Assembly: GCA_014706295.1 (NCBI GenBank)
Contig: JACSVZ010000037.1
Span: 4,960,001 to 5,024,000 of the forward strand
Direction: 5' to 3'
Length of the DNA stretch: 64,000 nt
DNA from: Lycocorax pyrrhopterus obiensis
Lineage: Eukaryota; Chordata; Aves; Passeriformes; Paradisaeidae
In this document: positions 1-13,300 of the stretch, piece after piece
Layout: each line of letters begins with the position of its first letter
Position numbering within the stretch: the stretch's first letter is position 1
Notes under the pieces: model-generated
What the model was told of the DNA's origin: nothing
What the model saw: the letters and a program-made list of their open reading frames with translations, nothing else
Database searches by the model: none
Translations under genes and position numbers: made by a program

Positions 1-1429
1 AGTCTCTGAAGCAAGCCCCTGAATCCACTGCAAGTCAGGCAGCGCAACCTCTGCCTGAAACACCTGATCAGCTGAGCCCCTGGCTCTGGCTTTTTCTTCC
101 TTTTGCTGCCCCAAGCCAGCTGGATGCACACGAACAGCAGCCAGGATTCAGCACTGGAGCAGGCTGCTGTGTGAGGGTCAGCAGTTCATAGGAAAGGCAG
201 GTACAGGTGTCTGTCTTCTGACTCACTCCTGAGGTCTCTCTGCACATTCCCAAGGTTTCTCTGAGCCGATGTTAGCTGAGCTGCCAGTCCCTTTCTGGAG
301 GACTCTCCTCCCCACAGACTGAGGATGGGCAGCTCATCTCCAGACACTCAGCCCGGTGCCTCAGCTGTTCCCAACTTGCTGGGCTTGATCCCTCTCTGAC
401 TGATCTTATGCTCATGTCACTCTGCTCAGCTCAGGAGAATCATTTCCCAGCTGACACCACATCAGTGACAGGAAGGAGCTTATGCCTTTCCACTGCCACT
501 CACGCTAAACTGAGAGAAAAAGAAACGCCACCCAAATCTGAACTTTCATCCCATTCACCCAACTATGGGATGTTTCTCAACTCCTGGCTGTGCTGGAGTC
601 AGGGTCTCCAGACTCCTTTGCAGTGAGAGCGGCAGTGCTTGAGAAGGGAGAGGTGTTGAACAAGTACAAGCAGGTGCAAATAGAACAACAGAAGGTGCCC
701 CCAGGTCAGCACTCACGTGCATTTTCCTCGGCCATGTCTGAGGAGACTTGGAGTCAGAACAGAGCACAGCTTTGCATGGGGGTCTCAAACATGTTCACAA
801 TGCCGAAAGACTGTCCTGTGCACTTCCTTTTCCAACACGTCGTTCAGGATGTCTCTACAGCAATGCCAGTAACTGCCTGTAGGGAATGTTATGTTAGAAG
901 ATTATCTAATGCACTCTTAATCATCTGGTCTTGCAATCTACAGTGGGAAATCAGAGCAGCCAGCACGGTATGACCCTTCTTCCAGACACCACTGAGTTCA
1001 GATACCATTATCAGTGGTAGCCTGGTCCATGTCCCAGAACTTAAGCTCTCTTTTGGTTAACAGGCCATGAAATTATTTAGACTATTCTTCATGTTACATT
1101 TTGTTATATTTGTAATTAACACAGAAGATCAGCAGTGCCACATTCTGTATTTTGCTGAATACAGGGGAGACAGTGCTTAGAAGCACTTACTTAGTCTAGT
1201 CTTAAACCTAACTCTGTCCTGTTAGGTTTAGGGGAAGCCAACTCTTCAGAGCAGACCTGTCCCACAAGGAAAGGGTTGGGTATTGTCAGAGACCTTAGCT
1301 CATATATGTCTGAAATATGGTATGGGAACCAGCACCCTAAAATCTGGTCTTACCTCCTTTCTTTGGAAGGGACGTTTAAACAAAAGAAAACAGTCTGCCA
1401 GCACACTCAGTGTTCGGCGCCATCTTCAA
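1..1429. other. Non-coding stretch, no recognised feature
   Basis: Mixed-composition vertebrate-type DNA. Short open frames on both strands overlap one another and show no domain or splice context. The part from about 1070 to 1130 is AT-rich but has no clear motif cluster. I see no gene or recognisable repeat here. Confidence 0.5.
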
Positions 1430-1431
1430 TC

Positions 1432-1560
1432 AGGGAAGCCTAATTATACCCATTATACTGATGAGGAAGCACTGGCACAAAGCTATGCATTCGCATGGCT
1501 ACAGATACAAAGCAAATCAGTGGTAAAGCTGGAATTAAACCCAAGAATCATGGTGATGAG
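1432..1560 (-). repeat. MIR/CORE-SINE-like fragment (degraded)
   Basis: The order of short matches follows the reverse complement of a MIR-type SINE: a 'cattatactgatgagga' segment, then a 'ggtaaagctggaattaaaccc' type segment about 70 bases on, corresponding to the 'gatgaggaaactgaggc' and 'gcagagctgggattcgaaccc' parts of the family. It is heavily diverged, as expected for an element older than the bird lineage. A chance resemblance is possible. RepeatMasker would decide. Confidence 0.45.
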
Positions 1561-3164
1561 CTCATCACCCACCTCAGCACAGCCCCATGCGGCTGGTCAT
1601 GACCAGTCCTACTCATGTCCTGCAGGTTACAGAGCTGGTGAGGAGACCTCCACATATCTGCTTAACAGCTAAAAGTTTCAATCCCCGCGCTGAGATGGTT
1701 TGGGGTGCTCTGGGACACTCAGAGACTGGTCACATCAGCTGGCCCACAAGGACTCACTCAGCTCACTGTATGAGACAGACTGGTAGGCTGCAGATACCCA
1801 ATGCTTAGTAGCTCAGGTCTGAGCTACTAAGAGACCCTGCGACCACAGAGACCAGGCAGGGATGAATAATCTGCTCCTTCTGAAGCAGCTTAATCAACTC
1901 CCCTGCATGTGGATCCTCACAGCAGCTCCAGCCTGAGCCCTCTACATATTAATGATTCCCTGGGACATAAAGCCCAGAGATTTTCCTTGGCACCAGGGTC
2001 CAGCACTTGCCCTGCACTCTCCCTGCCAGGTGCTGGGTGCTCTGGTCTAAGAAAGGCTGCAGAATCCCTCGGGACTGAGAGTCATTACATAAACAATACA
2101 GTAGGATCATGGGCTGTAATTGTAAAAGCGCCAGAGGTCTTGGCACCAGAGTCTGCCTCAGCAAAGGCCTCTATATGGAGACCCAAACAAAACAAACAAA
2201 AGCCCAAATTCTCTCGGCGCTTAATGAATAATAATAAATAATAAATAATAACCTTAAGAGCCAACCTAGCAAGACAGATGTGAGGCACCAGGGCAGCTCT
2301 GAGGAAACACCAGCCCTGCAGTAGTCGCCCTCCTTCCCCAGTTTCCAGTATGCTGAGCTCAGGTCACAGGGTTCTTGCAGAGTTAGGCCCAGGGGGAAGC
2401 CTGGGATTTCTGTCAAGAATGTGCACACCCCCACCCACCCAGTCAGATGCGTAGGAATTGCGGCCTTCGTATGTCCCTGGACTGGAATGTTCACCTAAGT
2501 GAGCGCACACCAACTCACGCCCAGCTCCTTCTCATTGCAGATCTCTCTTTAAGACCTAAAGGCAAAAAGAAGCAGATGGAGCTGAGCAAGGGAATCCAGG
2601 TAGGTGTGAGTCCGGAGAAGCCTCTCCCCAGCATCATTACAGTCTGGACTCAGAGTCCCCCACCTGTCTTGTGCAAGCTGAGCTCCCGGCAGGACACCAG
2701 GATAGCTGCTTGGCAGGGACATTGGGCTGAAACAAAGGGCCTAATTTAAGTATTTTTATAACTCGGTGCTTGTGACAGTGGGTTTAGCAGTTGCCAGCCA
2801 TCTGGAATAAAGAATTACAGCCACCTCCCCTAATCCTATATTGCCTAAACCCTAAAGCTGGTTATGGTGCAAGGATGAGGCAGCAGGTTGGGAGGAGATA
2901 GTGATGGGAAGGTGGGGGTGGAGAAGGGACTGCAGGAAAATTGTCAAACTTATTTCTTTTTCCTGCAAGGTGCTGGGTGGCCCCAGATATGTCAGAAATA
3001 TTTTTGCTAGGAATCAAGAGAAGACAGAGTGAACAAAAACAGGGGAGAGGGGAGACAAGGAGTCCTCCATGACCACACAGTCGCATGCACCACACACACA
3101 CGCACACAGAGGCTTACTGGTCTGCGCAGGGCTGTCAGGTAAATTAGATCTGAAAGCTGACAAT
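1561..3164. other. Non-coding stretch with a small AAT-rich patch
   Basis: No gene is recognised. A short AAT/AAAT simple-sequence patch lies at about 2225-2252. A CA-rich strip with alternating 'cacacac' lies near 3090-3110. Open frames here are short, overlapping and on both strands. Confidence 0.5.
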
Positions 3165-3470
3165 TTCTGACCATATTTCCTTGATTATTTCAAACAAATG
3201 CACACCAGCCGCTGTAAGGAGATTAAAGTGACATAAACGTCCCGAGTGGGAGGAGGGAGGGCAGAGAATTCAGGTCACCCCCATCCGTCCCCCATTTGAC
3301 AGCCGCTATATCGCTATCCAATCCAATAAAAAAATCCCCCCCTTTTGCTTTAATTAATTTTACAGCTAGCTTGCTTAATTACTTTCAATCAAAATCCTCC
3401 TGCCATCGCAAAATTAGAGATGGTTGAGCTCCATTAGCCTAAATTCTTCATTTCCATATAGAAAGAGGCT
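3165..3470. promoter_or_regulatory. Candidate conserved regulatory element (homeodomain/CCAAT-rich)
   Basis: An AT-rich block that stands out from its GC-richer flanks. It holds TAATTAATT at 3351-3359, TTAATTA at 3375-3381 and two tandem CCAAT boxes at 3318-3322 and 3323-3327. No repeat signature and no usable open frame. The motif density and lack of CpG decay look like a vertebrate developmental enhancer. That is an inference: conservation cannot be tested from one sequence. Confidence 0.5.
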
Positions 3471-4589
3471 CCCTCAGCAAAGCCAACAGGGCTCCCTCCT
3501 ATTCAAGCTGCCATCGGACAGATGCCTGTCCCTCTGTCTGTCTTCAGTTCCTTGGAGAAGGAAGGCGGGGAGGATACAGTCTTGTTCCCACCTTCCCCTT
3601 ACATAGAGCATCTCCTTGAGAGCCCTGGACATGGAGGCCTCTGCTCACAGCAAAGCCCACAAGAGGTGAGGACGGCCTGCCCTCCCAGCCCTTCTACGGC
3701 CATGCTGGAACGAGCTTTTCCATGGCTGCACGACAGAGCTGGATGGCCCAGCCCTTCTGCTGTGCTCCCAGCATTGGGGACAGGATCAGGAAGGGACACT
3801 GTTCCCACTAAAGTTGGTTTGAGCACTGCCACTGTCACCCCACACAGGTGTGCAGGCATCACTGACTTGAGGTGATCTCTGTGGACACATGGAAAGGACC
3901 TCAAGGGGACACAGGGGCAGATCATCTTATATTTGCCTGCTGTGGGTTTGGTACGTTCCTTTGGAGCATTTGGCACTGTGGGCCACAGACCTGTGACATT
4001 CCTGCAGCTGCCATAGGCATCAGTAGCACCTCTCTCCTGCGAACAAATCCTGAACTGTCCCATTTTGGGGACAATGGAACCTCCTCTGAAGCACAGGGAG
4101 TGGCAGCAATAAGCCACGTGGCACTGTAGAGGAGACAAGAGGAGACTGGGTGGAGAGGATGGATGCAGGAGGAAACCCTGGAAGGAGCTGGACACTGGGA
4201 GCAGAGGAGAACCAGCTCCTCTCAAAGGACTACAGGAACTGGAATTATCCAGACCATTCCATGCTTTCCTCCCATTTTCTCCCGTCTCCTGTGGTCTCCT
4301 TTTCCACATCCCCAAACTAATTGCGGAGCAATGGTTCTACTGGAATTTTAGCCATGCTCAGTACTCTGTGTAGGTACTGAGCCCTGGGGACCAGCCAGGG
4401 GAGCCTGGCCTCTGCTCCCTACTCCCGCCAGCTGCCCAGGCCACACCTAACCTGGAGCTGCAGGAAGGTCACACCAGCACCCCAGTCTCCACACTTTCCC
4501 ACCCTTCAGAAAGCTCACAGGGATTCATAGGCACCAGAAGCTCAACTCCCTCCCAGCTCCAGGGACGACAAGACAAACCCTTCTTCTTT
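3471..4589. other. Non-coding stretch, no recognised feature
   Basis: GC-rich filler. A 238-codon minus-strand open frame at 3599-4315 overlaps several plus-strand frames. It is rich in Ser, Pro, Cys and Leu without a domain, as expected from GC-rich non-coding DNA. I see no gene here. Confidence 0.5.
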
Positions 4590-4740
4590 AGAACAAAATG
4601 AAGAAGAGACAAACACAGACCTATTTTGTTTATAAGCTTAAAACTGAATCCAATGGCGCATCTACCTGGGGATTTTAGATTAAATGGTTTAAGAAACTCA
4701 AATAGGCTTTTTAATCCGGTCAAATAAAAAGAGCCCCAAA
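4590..4740. promoter_or_regulatory. Candidate regulatory element (AT-rich)
   Basis: A compact AT-rich block with several homeodomain-like cores (TTAGATTAAAT near 4675-4685, TTTTTAATCC near 4709-4718) between GC-richer flanks. It has no repeat match. Enhancer identity is inferred from composition only. Confidence 0.35.
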
Positions 4741-5464
4741 GAAGCAAAGAATTCACCCTGCTGAGCCTCACGCCTATCCAGACAGCCAGGCATGAATGGC
4801 TTTCTTGCTCTCTGCCACTCCTCCCCACCCTGGCATGGGACAGAATGTATTTGCCAAAATCTGGAAGCTTAGGGTACACCCTGTTCAGGACTTGTGAAGA
4901 CTTCACTTTCCCACGGACAATCCACTTCTATCACACTGTGTAACACCTCCTTCATCCTTTCTGTGTCCTTCTATGTTCTTCAGCTGGGCCCTTCTCCCTA
5001 ACACCTGGCAATGCAAGTGCGGTGCCAGCCCTGGTTACATCACCAGAGTCCAAGAGATGACACCAAAAACCCTAATCCCCATTCACACACATATAGGCAC
5101 TGTTTTTCATATGAACTACATTCCTCAATGCTTCACAAGAAAAGACAAGGAGCCGTGTGCTCTTGAGATGCAGTGGGGACTAGCAGGATCTGCCAAGGGA
5201 CACAGCAGCCGGACAGTCAGCCCAGGTCTGATGGATGAAGACCAAACCTACATGGGCTCAGGGAGTGTGATGAACACCTGGAGCTGAATCCTGACAAACA
5301 CCAGGATGCAAGGGGGCTCTATTCTCTGCTGGATAATCACCTCTCCAGGACTTCCAGCCTCCAGTATCACATCTCACCAACTTCCCAACAGAAATGGTCC
5401 CCTCCTCCCCACTGCTGCTGTTTCACTCCGGAAATGCTCAGAACCAGCCTCCCCCTGAACACGC

Positions 5465-5695
5465 TCTGCAATAAAATTCCCGACTTGTGTCTCGCCTGCT
5501 CCAATGCTCAGAGCAGCCGGGACAATAGAACAGAGAGGCCCTAAATCCACCAGACTCACCCTAAATAGCAATGGCCCATAATTTTGCCTGACATTCAGGA
5601 GCTTGTTATTCTTTCCCCTCGTCGCCTGGCTGGAGCTGTTCAGACCCATCAGTGTTATTCTATGCATTAAACGGGAAAAAAACCAACTCAACAAC
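5465..5695. promoter_or_regulatory. Candidate regulatory element
   Basis: A block with little low-complexity sequence and several AT cores (GCAATAAAATTCC, CTAAATAGCAATGG, CATAATTTTGCC, GCATTAAACGGG). It differs in texture from the G/C-rich flanks. No exon or repeat is recognised. It could be a conserved non-coding element, but nothing beyond composition supports this. Confidence 0.3.
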
Positions 5696-7364
5696 AACCC
5701 GGAGAGTTTCCAAGCCTGCCCAGTGAGGGCTGAAGGGGCAGTGTCCATAGCTGAGCCGGTGGTGGGAGAACAGGAGGAAACAATGCCTCAAACCCAGACC
5801 CATCCACTCTGCAGGGGAACAGTGTGAGTGAGTCCTGCAGAGACCCCCGGCAGAAACACACACCCTTTTCTCTGCTTCCATCCCTACCTAGCAAGGAAAC
5901 TGTAATCTCTCCCAACCCTTCCAGTCTCCCACCTGGTGCCCGGGAAAGCTGCTGCCCATCCCTCCCCACCACCTGGCAGTGGGGAACTTTAACCACGACA
6001 GTTTGGGGTTTGGGTTTTGGTTTTTTTTTTTTCCAGGCTGGCTCCAGCTGATTAAGGACCTGCAACAGGATGTAGGGATTACAGCAAAACCTGGCTGCAG
6101 ATCAGCTGGGGCACAGAGCCAAAGGAGAGAGCGAGGATTGCCCCCAGCCTGGCTGCCAAACCGGCACTCGTCCTGCTGGGAGGCCGTGAGGGCTGGAGCT
6201 CTGCGCTGGAACAAGGCCCCTGCCCTCGCTGGCTCTGCTGGGGAATGGCCTGCAGCCCACACTGACAAACATGCCCACATGAAGGGCAGGGCTGTGAGGA
6301 CATGGGATCTGTGGCTTACAGGGCTCTCTGGAGAGAGGAAAATCCCTACAGCCTCGCTCTTTGTGCCCTCACCTCAGGCCAAACAGAAGTGCAAGGAGGC
6401 AGGTGCATCCCCACCTCCTGATTTGAGCAGCAGGAGCAGCCTGAGCTGGAGACGCCTCATGATTCCCTGGTATCTCTGCCAGAGTCTGCACCACATTGAG
6501 CTTCTAGTGGGTATCCTGGAATAACACACAGCAAAATGCTCTGTGCTGAGTTTTTAATCCAGGAAGAAGTGATCAGGGAAAGCAATAATCTCAGTTGGCA
6601 CACGGAGCACAGCAGGATCTTGCTTCTGGGGAAGCATCAAGAGCAGAATTAGCTTCAAGGAAACTCTGGGGCTTTTTTTTCTTCTGCTAACACTGATCCC
6701 TGCCTGGACCAGCAGCAGCAGCAGCAGCTCCCAGCATCTTTCTAAAGTGCCTGTCACTGCAATATCCAACTGCTGATATCCCCTAGCGGACATCCCCCCA
6801 AGCTTGGGTTTTCCACATCCCCCTTAGATTGGAGCAAGAGGGACAGCAGCAATGGGAGCAGCCCTCCTGCTCTGACCGGAAGCTGTTAGCCTCGAGTCCT
6901 GTTTTAATCAGGTCTGGCAGAGCTGCTGCCTCGCTTCCCAGCCTGCCACCTCAGAGGGATAATTTGCCACTGCCTTCTCGGAGAGCTCTGTGGAAGTGCT
7001 TTGGAAAGCCGGAGTATGCCTCTCCTTCACGGCCAAACCCTCTGAGCTTCATGCTGGCACATCTCCCTCTCTTAGTGACCCCCGGGCTCTGTCTGTATAA
7101 AGGAGATCATGAAGATGCCAGGACTTGGTCCTCTTTTCCAAGCGCTGCCTGGCAAGACCTGGCAGTAAGAGGGGGAAGCTGCTTGGAGCAGCAGGAGGAG
7201 GTGGAAATCTGTCTGGCAGCAACAGCACAGAGACTTCTTAGTGCTGCCCACCAGACTCATTGTAGCAGAGAAACTCTGGAGTCAGCTCCTGCCGAGCTGG
7301 GGCTGCGGGGGAAAGCAGGAGTTGATATTGCAGGCAGAGACCACTGGGATACCACTGAAAGCTG
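5696..7364. other. Non-coding stretch with a T-run and an AGC microsatellite
   Basis: Contains a GGTTT-type patch running into a T12 run (about 6005-6032) and a short AGC repeat of about six units (6711-6728). Open frames of up to 181 codons at 5979-6524 and 179 codons at 6829-7368 lack recognisable domains and are opposed by minus-strand frames. I regard them as chance. Confidence 0.45.
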
Positions 7365-7530
7365 CTAAATATGACCAGGTTAGCACTTTAGTCTTTAATG
7401 GCAGGTCACCATTAATAAACCCAGGGCCCCAGGGTGCAGTACAGAGCCTCCCTCCCCCCCTCCCCAAAATACTCATTTCATTAACTTCTCTGTGCGCGGC
7501 GCTCGGCACCTGCCAGAGGTTGGGCAGCCA
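7365..7530. promoter_or_regulatory. Candidate regulatory element
   Basis: Contains CTAAATATGACC, CTTTAATGGC, CCATTAATAAACCC and TTCATTAACTT in about 130 bases, followed by a small CpG cluster near 7495-7505. The pattern resembles a short vertebrate enhancer. No coding or repeat signal is visible. Confidence 0.35.
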
Positions 7531-9746
7531 GAAGAGCTAGCAAGGGTTAAGGACATCTTATGGCAGAGCTAACTGCTCTTCAGACAGGATGGAACAAGGC
7601 AAATTTGCACAGCATCCCTCTCCTCCCCAGTGCTCCCCTCTGTGTCTCGCTCCCCCAGTTCACGCTGGAGACCAGCCCACAGCTTTTGGCCCCACACAGA
7701 TGGGGCAGCCTGGGAAGGCTCTGAGTGGGGAAGCACTGTCCCAAGCCCACGGCCAAGGGGCTGAGTGCTGCCAAAGGACAGCCAGAAACCATGGTCCCTA
7801 ACCCCAACTCCAGTACCAAGCCCCTCTGGCCTTCAGGAAGTCGCTTCCCGTCACCCTGCCATGCTCTCCCTAACTCTGGAAAGATGACAACAGCACTGAT
7901 GGCCACAGCAGGGAAGGGCAGAGGGGAGTTACTTTGGATCCAGGCAGAGAAGAAGCACTAGTTAAATAAAGAGACTGTGCAAACAATAAAGGACAAATAC
8001 TGCTCTCGGGGAGCCTGGAATGACCCATGGGATTGCCCCAGTATACAAAAGGGTGAACTTGGCCATTGCAAAATGCAAGCAGCAGAGAGGGGCCGGGGGA
8101 GCCAGCGCAGGGTGAGACTACTCTGTCTCCACACATGCCCCACATTCTCTGCAGCCTCACAGATGCTCCCACAGAGGCCTCCGGTCCCAGGCACAGAGGA
8201 CAGATGACAAGGTGAGTGGCAAGTGGGAGGATGGAGCTTTGCTCCACCTGCTTTCACTGTGACACCGACCATTTCCCAGAGGGATGGTGGGACAGAAAGA
8301 GGAACAAATATATGCTCCAGCTGCCAAAAATCCCATCCTGCGTCTCTATCGATCTGCCCTACTTGGCAACTGAAGCTGCAGCCACCGTCTGTGGTGCTTG
8401 ATCAATAAGACCTGGGCAGACAGGGAGGGAGAGGCCTTTTTATGGGAAGGCGGGTCTTTATGGGGAAGCATTTTGATTTTTAGAATGAGTGCAAAGTCAA
8501 GGAAGAGGAAATACTGGGACTGAAGCTGCACTTTAGTTTGAACTCGTTTCAAATCCCTGCTGAGCCCTTTACACTGAGGACCTGGGGACCTCCTGCCCAT
8601 GGGAGCTGCCCCAGCCTCTGTCCTTGCTGTCCACGCGGGAGGGCCTCTCATCCACCCTGGGTGCTCTCAGTGCAGAGGTGTCAGCTGTAGCGATGGGCTG
8701 GTACATCCCTGATGCACAGCACAGAGCCCGTGCCTGGTAATTCTCCAGGAGCCCCCTACAGATCTTCCCCAGGGACCTGGGGAGAGACAGAGATTCTGCA
8801 GCCATGTGAGAAGGAATCGCTGTGCCGCTCAAAGAGCCTCTGGAGATGCCTCAAGTCCCCAGGAGGCACTTTGCGATGACTTCTGCGGTGTGGCTCTCAC
8901 CGGGGCCAGCCAGATGGGAAGGTCTTGGCCTTGGTGGCAATAGCATGGCTGATTCAGCAGAGAGGACGGGCTCTGATGGGCCTGCTCACACCATTTCCAT
9001 CCTGCCTAGTGGGAAGCATCATGCCCTGCCACCCCGCCTCTGCATGAAAGGGATCACAGCCTGGTAAGACACAGTGAGCCAGCCAGGTCATGGATCAGGG
9101 AGCCAATGACCACCATTGACCTCTTTTATCCTTCTGTGCCTGGAGACCCCTTTCTTATGTTCAGGTCATGTAGCTGGGCCAAACTACTGAGCCCTGGAGA
9201 CCAGATGACCTGCTGGAGGAGAGCCCCGTGTTTGACTGCTCTGGTCACTCTGGCATTTTGCTAATTTTGTGCCCATAACCCCACCAGGAGAAGGCAGCAG
9301 AGGAGGAAAGGTTTTTTCTAATAGAGAGGGCTGGGTAAGGCCAACTCCAGTGACAGAAGTGCCCCATTTCCAAAGCCAAGAACCAGTGGCAGCTCGTCAG
9401 CTCCAATTAGAGCTGGCTGCAAGGGGGACGGTGCATTGGGTGTCACCTCCAAATGCCCTTTGGATAGATGGAGGGGGGTGGGGAGAGAATCTGCAGTTGT
9501 TCCAACATTTCTTGCTCAGCAGAACAACTGTTGCAGTCCTTTTAGTACAAACCCAGCAACTGTTCCCAAAAGCTCAGCCTCCTCAGCTCCTGTCCTTAAA
9601 AAAACCCCACCAACCAATCTCCAAAATGACGGCTTCTGAGTCAGGGCAAAAATGTTATTAACAAAAACATCACTCAGGGGTGGGACACCTGCTCCCTGAC
9701 AAGCAACTGGCCTGGCTGCCCATGGTTAGAGTATTACATCAGACCC
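7531..9746. other. Non-coding stretch, no recognised feature
   Basis: GC-moderate sequence. Open frames of up to 130 codons occur on both strands without homology that I recognise. No simple repeat, CpG island or CR1 piece is visible. Confidence 0.5.
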
Positions 9747-10333
9747 CAAAAAGAGAAAGGAAAGGGAGGGAGAAGGGGAGAGTGGAAAAGAACAGACAGA
9801 GGGAGGATGACAGCAGAAGGGAGTAACAAAGACAAAGAAGAGCAGGAGAGGGGAAGCACAGAAAGAAAAGAGCAAGTGAGAGCGTATGTGAGAGACAGAG
9901 CAGGAGAGAGCGGGAGCGTGGGGGGGAGCAGGGAAGTGTGCGGGAAGTGGCAGTGTGTGTGCAATAAAGTGTGGGAGTGCATATGTGTGAGAGACTGCGA
10001 GCGTGTGCATATGGCAGAGACCGGCTAAGAGGAGGAAGACAAGAGTAAGGAAGGGTGAATGATGCCATGAAAAGCAAAACATTTTGGAAAAGTGTAACAA
10101 GAAAATAGGGAGGAACAGAGAAACAAAAGCTAAAGTGAAGGACATCGAACAAATGAGTCTGGTGAAGCAAGAGAGCAAAGATAAGAGCAGGGAGGGAGAG
10201 ATGGGAAGTGAAGGTGGGGGCACTTGGGATGGGGCAGAGCCAGGGTGAGGATCAGGAAGAGAGAGGAAAGGGAGAAGAGGACAGAAGAGAATAGAGGAAT
10301 AAAAGAAACAAACAGGGGTGAGGGAGAGAAAGA
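9747..10333 (+). repeat. Long polypurine (GA-rich) tract
   Basis: About 590 bases in which the plus strand is almost wholly A and G (AGAGG, GGGAGGA and GAAAG words), broken by a GT/purine patch at about 9935-10025. The minus-strand open frame of 234 codons over the tract (9726-10430) is a Ser/Leu/Pro/Phe-rich by-product of the CT strand, not a gene. Polypurine tracts of this length can form triplex (H-DNA) structures and are hard to assemble. Confidence 0.8.
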
Positions 10334-13300
10334 TGTCTATTAAAAACCTCAGTGCATAACACAAAATGTCAGGGTTTATAGCTTCATTCTTGGCATTGCT
10401 GGTACTGAGAACCCCACACAGAAATGTCACTGCTTGTCATGTTTAATCACCTGCTATTTGTTAACACCTTCGCTGCAAGGAGTCTGCCCCTCACCCCTTG
10501 CTGGCTCTCCTTTTGGAGAATAAACTGGGAAAACATGCCTCTGCCTTCTCACAGGACAGTTTCAGCTGCACCCCAAGCTGGGCAGGGGAGGCCGGGCAAG
10601 GCCAGCACTCTGGGCATGGTTGTTTGACTTCCAGATGGGGCTTTTGGCACAGGGCAGGGCTTCTGCAGGAGCAGGGTAACACATCAGGGAGCAGAGGAAT
10701 AGGACAGAGGATGCTCCAGGGAGCATGGGGTGATGCTGGGAACAGAGGGAGCAGGTGAGTGAGGTGGGTTTGGAGGGACAGTGACTTCAGGGAAGAGTAA
10801 GACACACGAGTGAGAGGGGAAGGCTCAGCTCATAAAATCAAGGTGCATAGGGGAGGGGGGAGCAGGGTACTGGGCCCTTCTCCTGCTGAAACAACCCCTA
10901 TGCTCCCATCCCATTCATGTCCCATGCTGAACACATATAAATAAAATCCCTGAAATCCATGCAAGTCCGGAATTCTCCAATCTGTTTGCTTGAGCAGCAA
11001 CTGTCACATAAAAGCAAACATCCAAAGCTATTAAATGTACAGTTACAGTTCCTTGCTCTGGCATCTGTGCTGGTGACTTTGCTCCAGTTCCTCCCAAAGC
11101 CTTGGACTGATGGTTTTCCCCTGTGTCAGGCACTCGTGCCCCCACTGTCTGCACTTCCCACCCGGCCATATACCGTCTGTCTGACACCACATTGCACTGC
11201 TAGAGAATTTATTTTGAGGTCATCACTAGACAAGACTTTTCCCTACGATTTCACGCACTCCAACTGTAAAGAAATCAAAAAATGCTCCCCTCCATACAGC
11301 AGAGCTCTCCCATACAACCAGTGAAGATGAAAATCTTACTCTACTATTTTCAGGCTTATGGAAAGAAACTGACCCCCCACCTAAATGAACTAAAATTTAA
11401 AGATGTATATATGAGGACCATTAGTGCAGCTATTCAGATTTAACCAAAGAATGGTGATCAGCCCCATTTCAACACAAATGAGGGCTCAGCTTCAGCACAA
11501 TCCTTGCCCCACACTCTGAACTGCTTATGTCCGTGTGCAGCATTTCGGAAGCGCTAATGCCACTGAAGTCAGACTTCCCCTCTTGAAAATGAAGAGAATT
11601 TGGGGAGTCAAAGAAATGAGAACAGAATGAGCTGTAAGGGGAGCCTATGTGCATTTAAACTTTTTTCATGCATTCAAACAACAAAAAAAGTAGCAGAAGC
11701 CACTGGCTTCCTGAAGAGCACAAGGGTTTCTGCTCCAGCCCCCCTGACTGCTGGGTGCCAGGTCCCTGTATGCCCAGATCCCTCCATGGAAACGGCACCA
11801 GAGCCAAGGACTGCAGCAGGGGCTTCCTGGAGCTGGTGTCATCCAGATACTAAGGACACGCTAGAGGAATACGAACCTGCAGAAACTTGGGGCTCATCTC
11901 TCTCCAATCCCTACAATGCAATTTTAAAGTCCAATTTAGAACCTCCAGGACTAGATGTGGGACTGAAGTAAAAACTGTCAAGCCCAAACCAGGCAGCTCT
12001 GGAAAGCCAAGCTCCAGAGCATGCTTGGACCTCACATCTTCGACTCTGGTAGGGACAGCAGTGTGTTTCTACTCAAATTTTCTTCCTCGCAACAGTGTTT
12101 TGTTGGTCTTTGCTGACTGACATCATTAGTTTTCAAAAGCAAGTGTCTCCATCTCAATCTCACACACTTGAGTAACTCCAAGGATGGTTGGGAAACCTCC
12201 TGCACTGCTGCTCCTCTCCGCTCCTGCCCGCTCCTGCACTGAGGACAGAGGCTTTGCTCCATCCAGCACCTTCTCCAGACACCCAGAGCCCCCCAAAAAT
12301 TCCACAAATAAATTCAAGCCCAGCTTCTGTGCCCAAAGACAACTGTGCTGACACATGAGCCCAGCCAGTGATCGCTGCTTCCTGCACGGGGAGGGCTCAG
12401 CCCAGAACCCGAGGAGAGTGGGTTCTGCCCCTGCCCTGAAGGGCCAGCACAAGCTCCAGGAGCCACCCCAGGTCCTATTCTGGGAACGGGAACAGTATAC
12501 AGAAAGGCCGCCCGCTGGCCTTTTGCCAAGGATAAAATTCACCCTTCTGAACACAGGCCAAGATGATCTAAAGTGACTACTGACTTTTGTTGCCCAACTT
12601 GAGTCACCTTAAATGGGCCTATTTTTCAAAGTGTCAGTGCTCAGTGCAACTTAGAATCGGGCTCTTTAAGATGCCTAATATGACAGGTCCAGTCACTGCT
12701 GTAACAAGAAAGACCATTATTCCTCTCTTGTGTGACTTCTTCCAGTCTGGCCAAGCCTTTTATCTTTTTTCCTCTCCCCTCCCTTCTCCTTGTTCTTTTC
12801 TTTTTCAGCTTTTTATGAATTTCTGTCAGCTTTCCTCCCTCTCCCCCCACTCAAGGTCATGCAGCTCATTTCCACGTTGAACATTTACTCAGCAAGCCAG
12901 GTCCTTTCACAGGCTCTCACCACAAATATGCTTTCTGATAAAGTCTGGAGAAAAGAAACTGTAAAACCCAAAACAATGTCAGAAATAAATAAAAAAATCC
13001 TACCAGGGCAAAACGGGGCTGTAACAGGGCAGACTCTTTCAACAGAGAGAGCTAGCAAGTAAAACACCCCGTTTCCCTGCAGTTCTGTGACTATTTTCTT
13101 GCTCTCCTTTATAGTTTGCTTTTCTGAATATTTCTGTTTTGCTGTCAGTGCTGTGCCACCTATATGAGTGGGACTGTTACATTTAACCTCTTTTCATCCA
13201 CAGTGAAACTCACCCTTATTCACAGGTCAGAACCCTCTCAGCCCATGGGCACCTGCTCCTTCATGGCAGCGACCTGCCACCTCAAACCCATTTGGAGCAG

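Noticed and set aside
3599..4315. 238-codon minus-strand open frame
   Set aside because: Ser/Pro/Leu/Cys-rich, no domain or splice context, overlapped by several frames on the other strand.
9726..10430. 234-codon Ser/Leu/Phe/Pro-rich open frame
   Set aside because: It is the translation of the CT strand of the polypurine tract.
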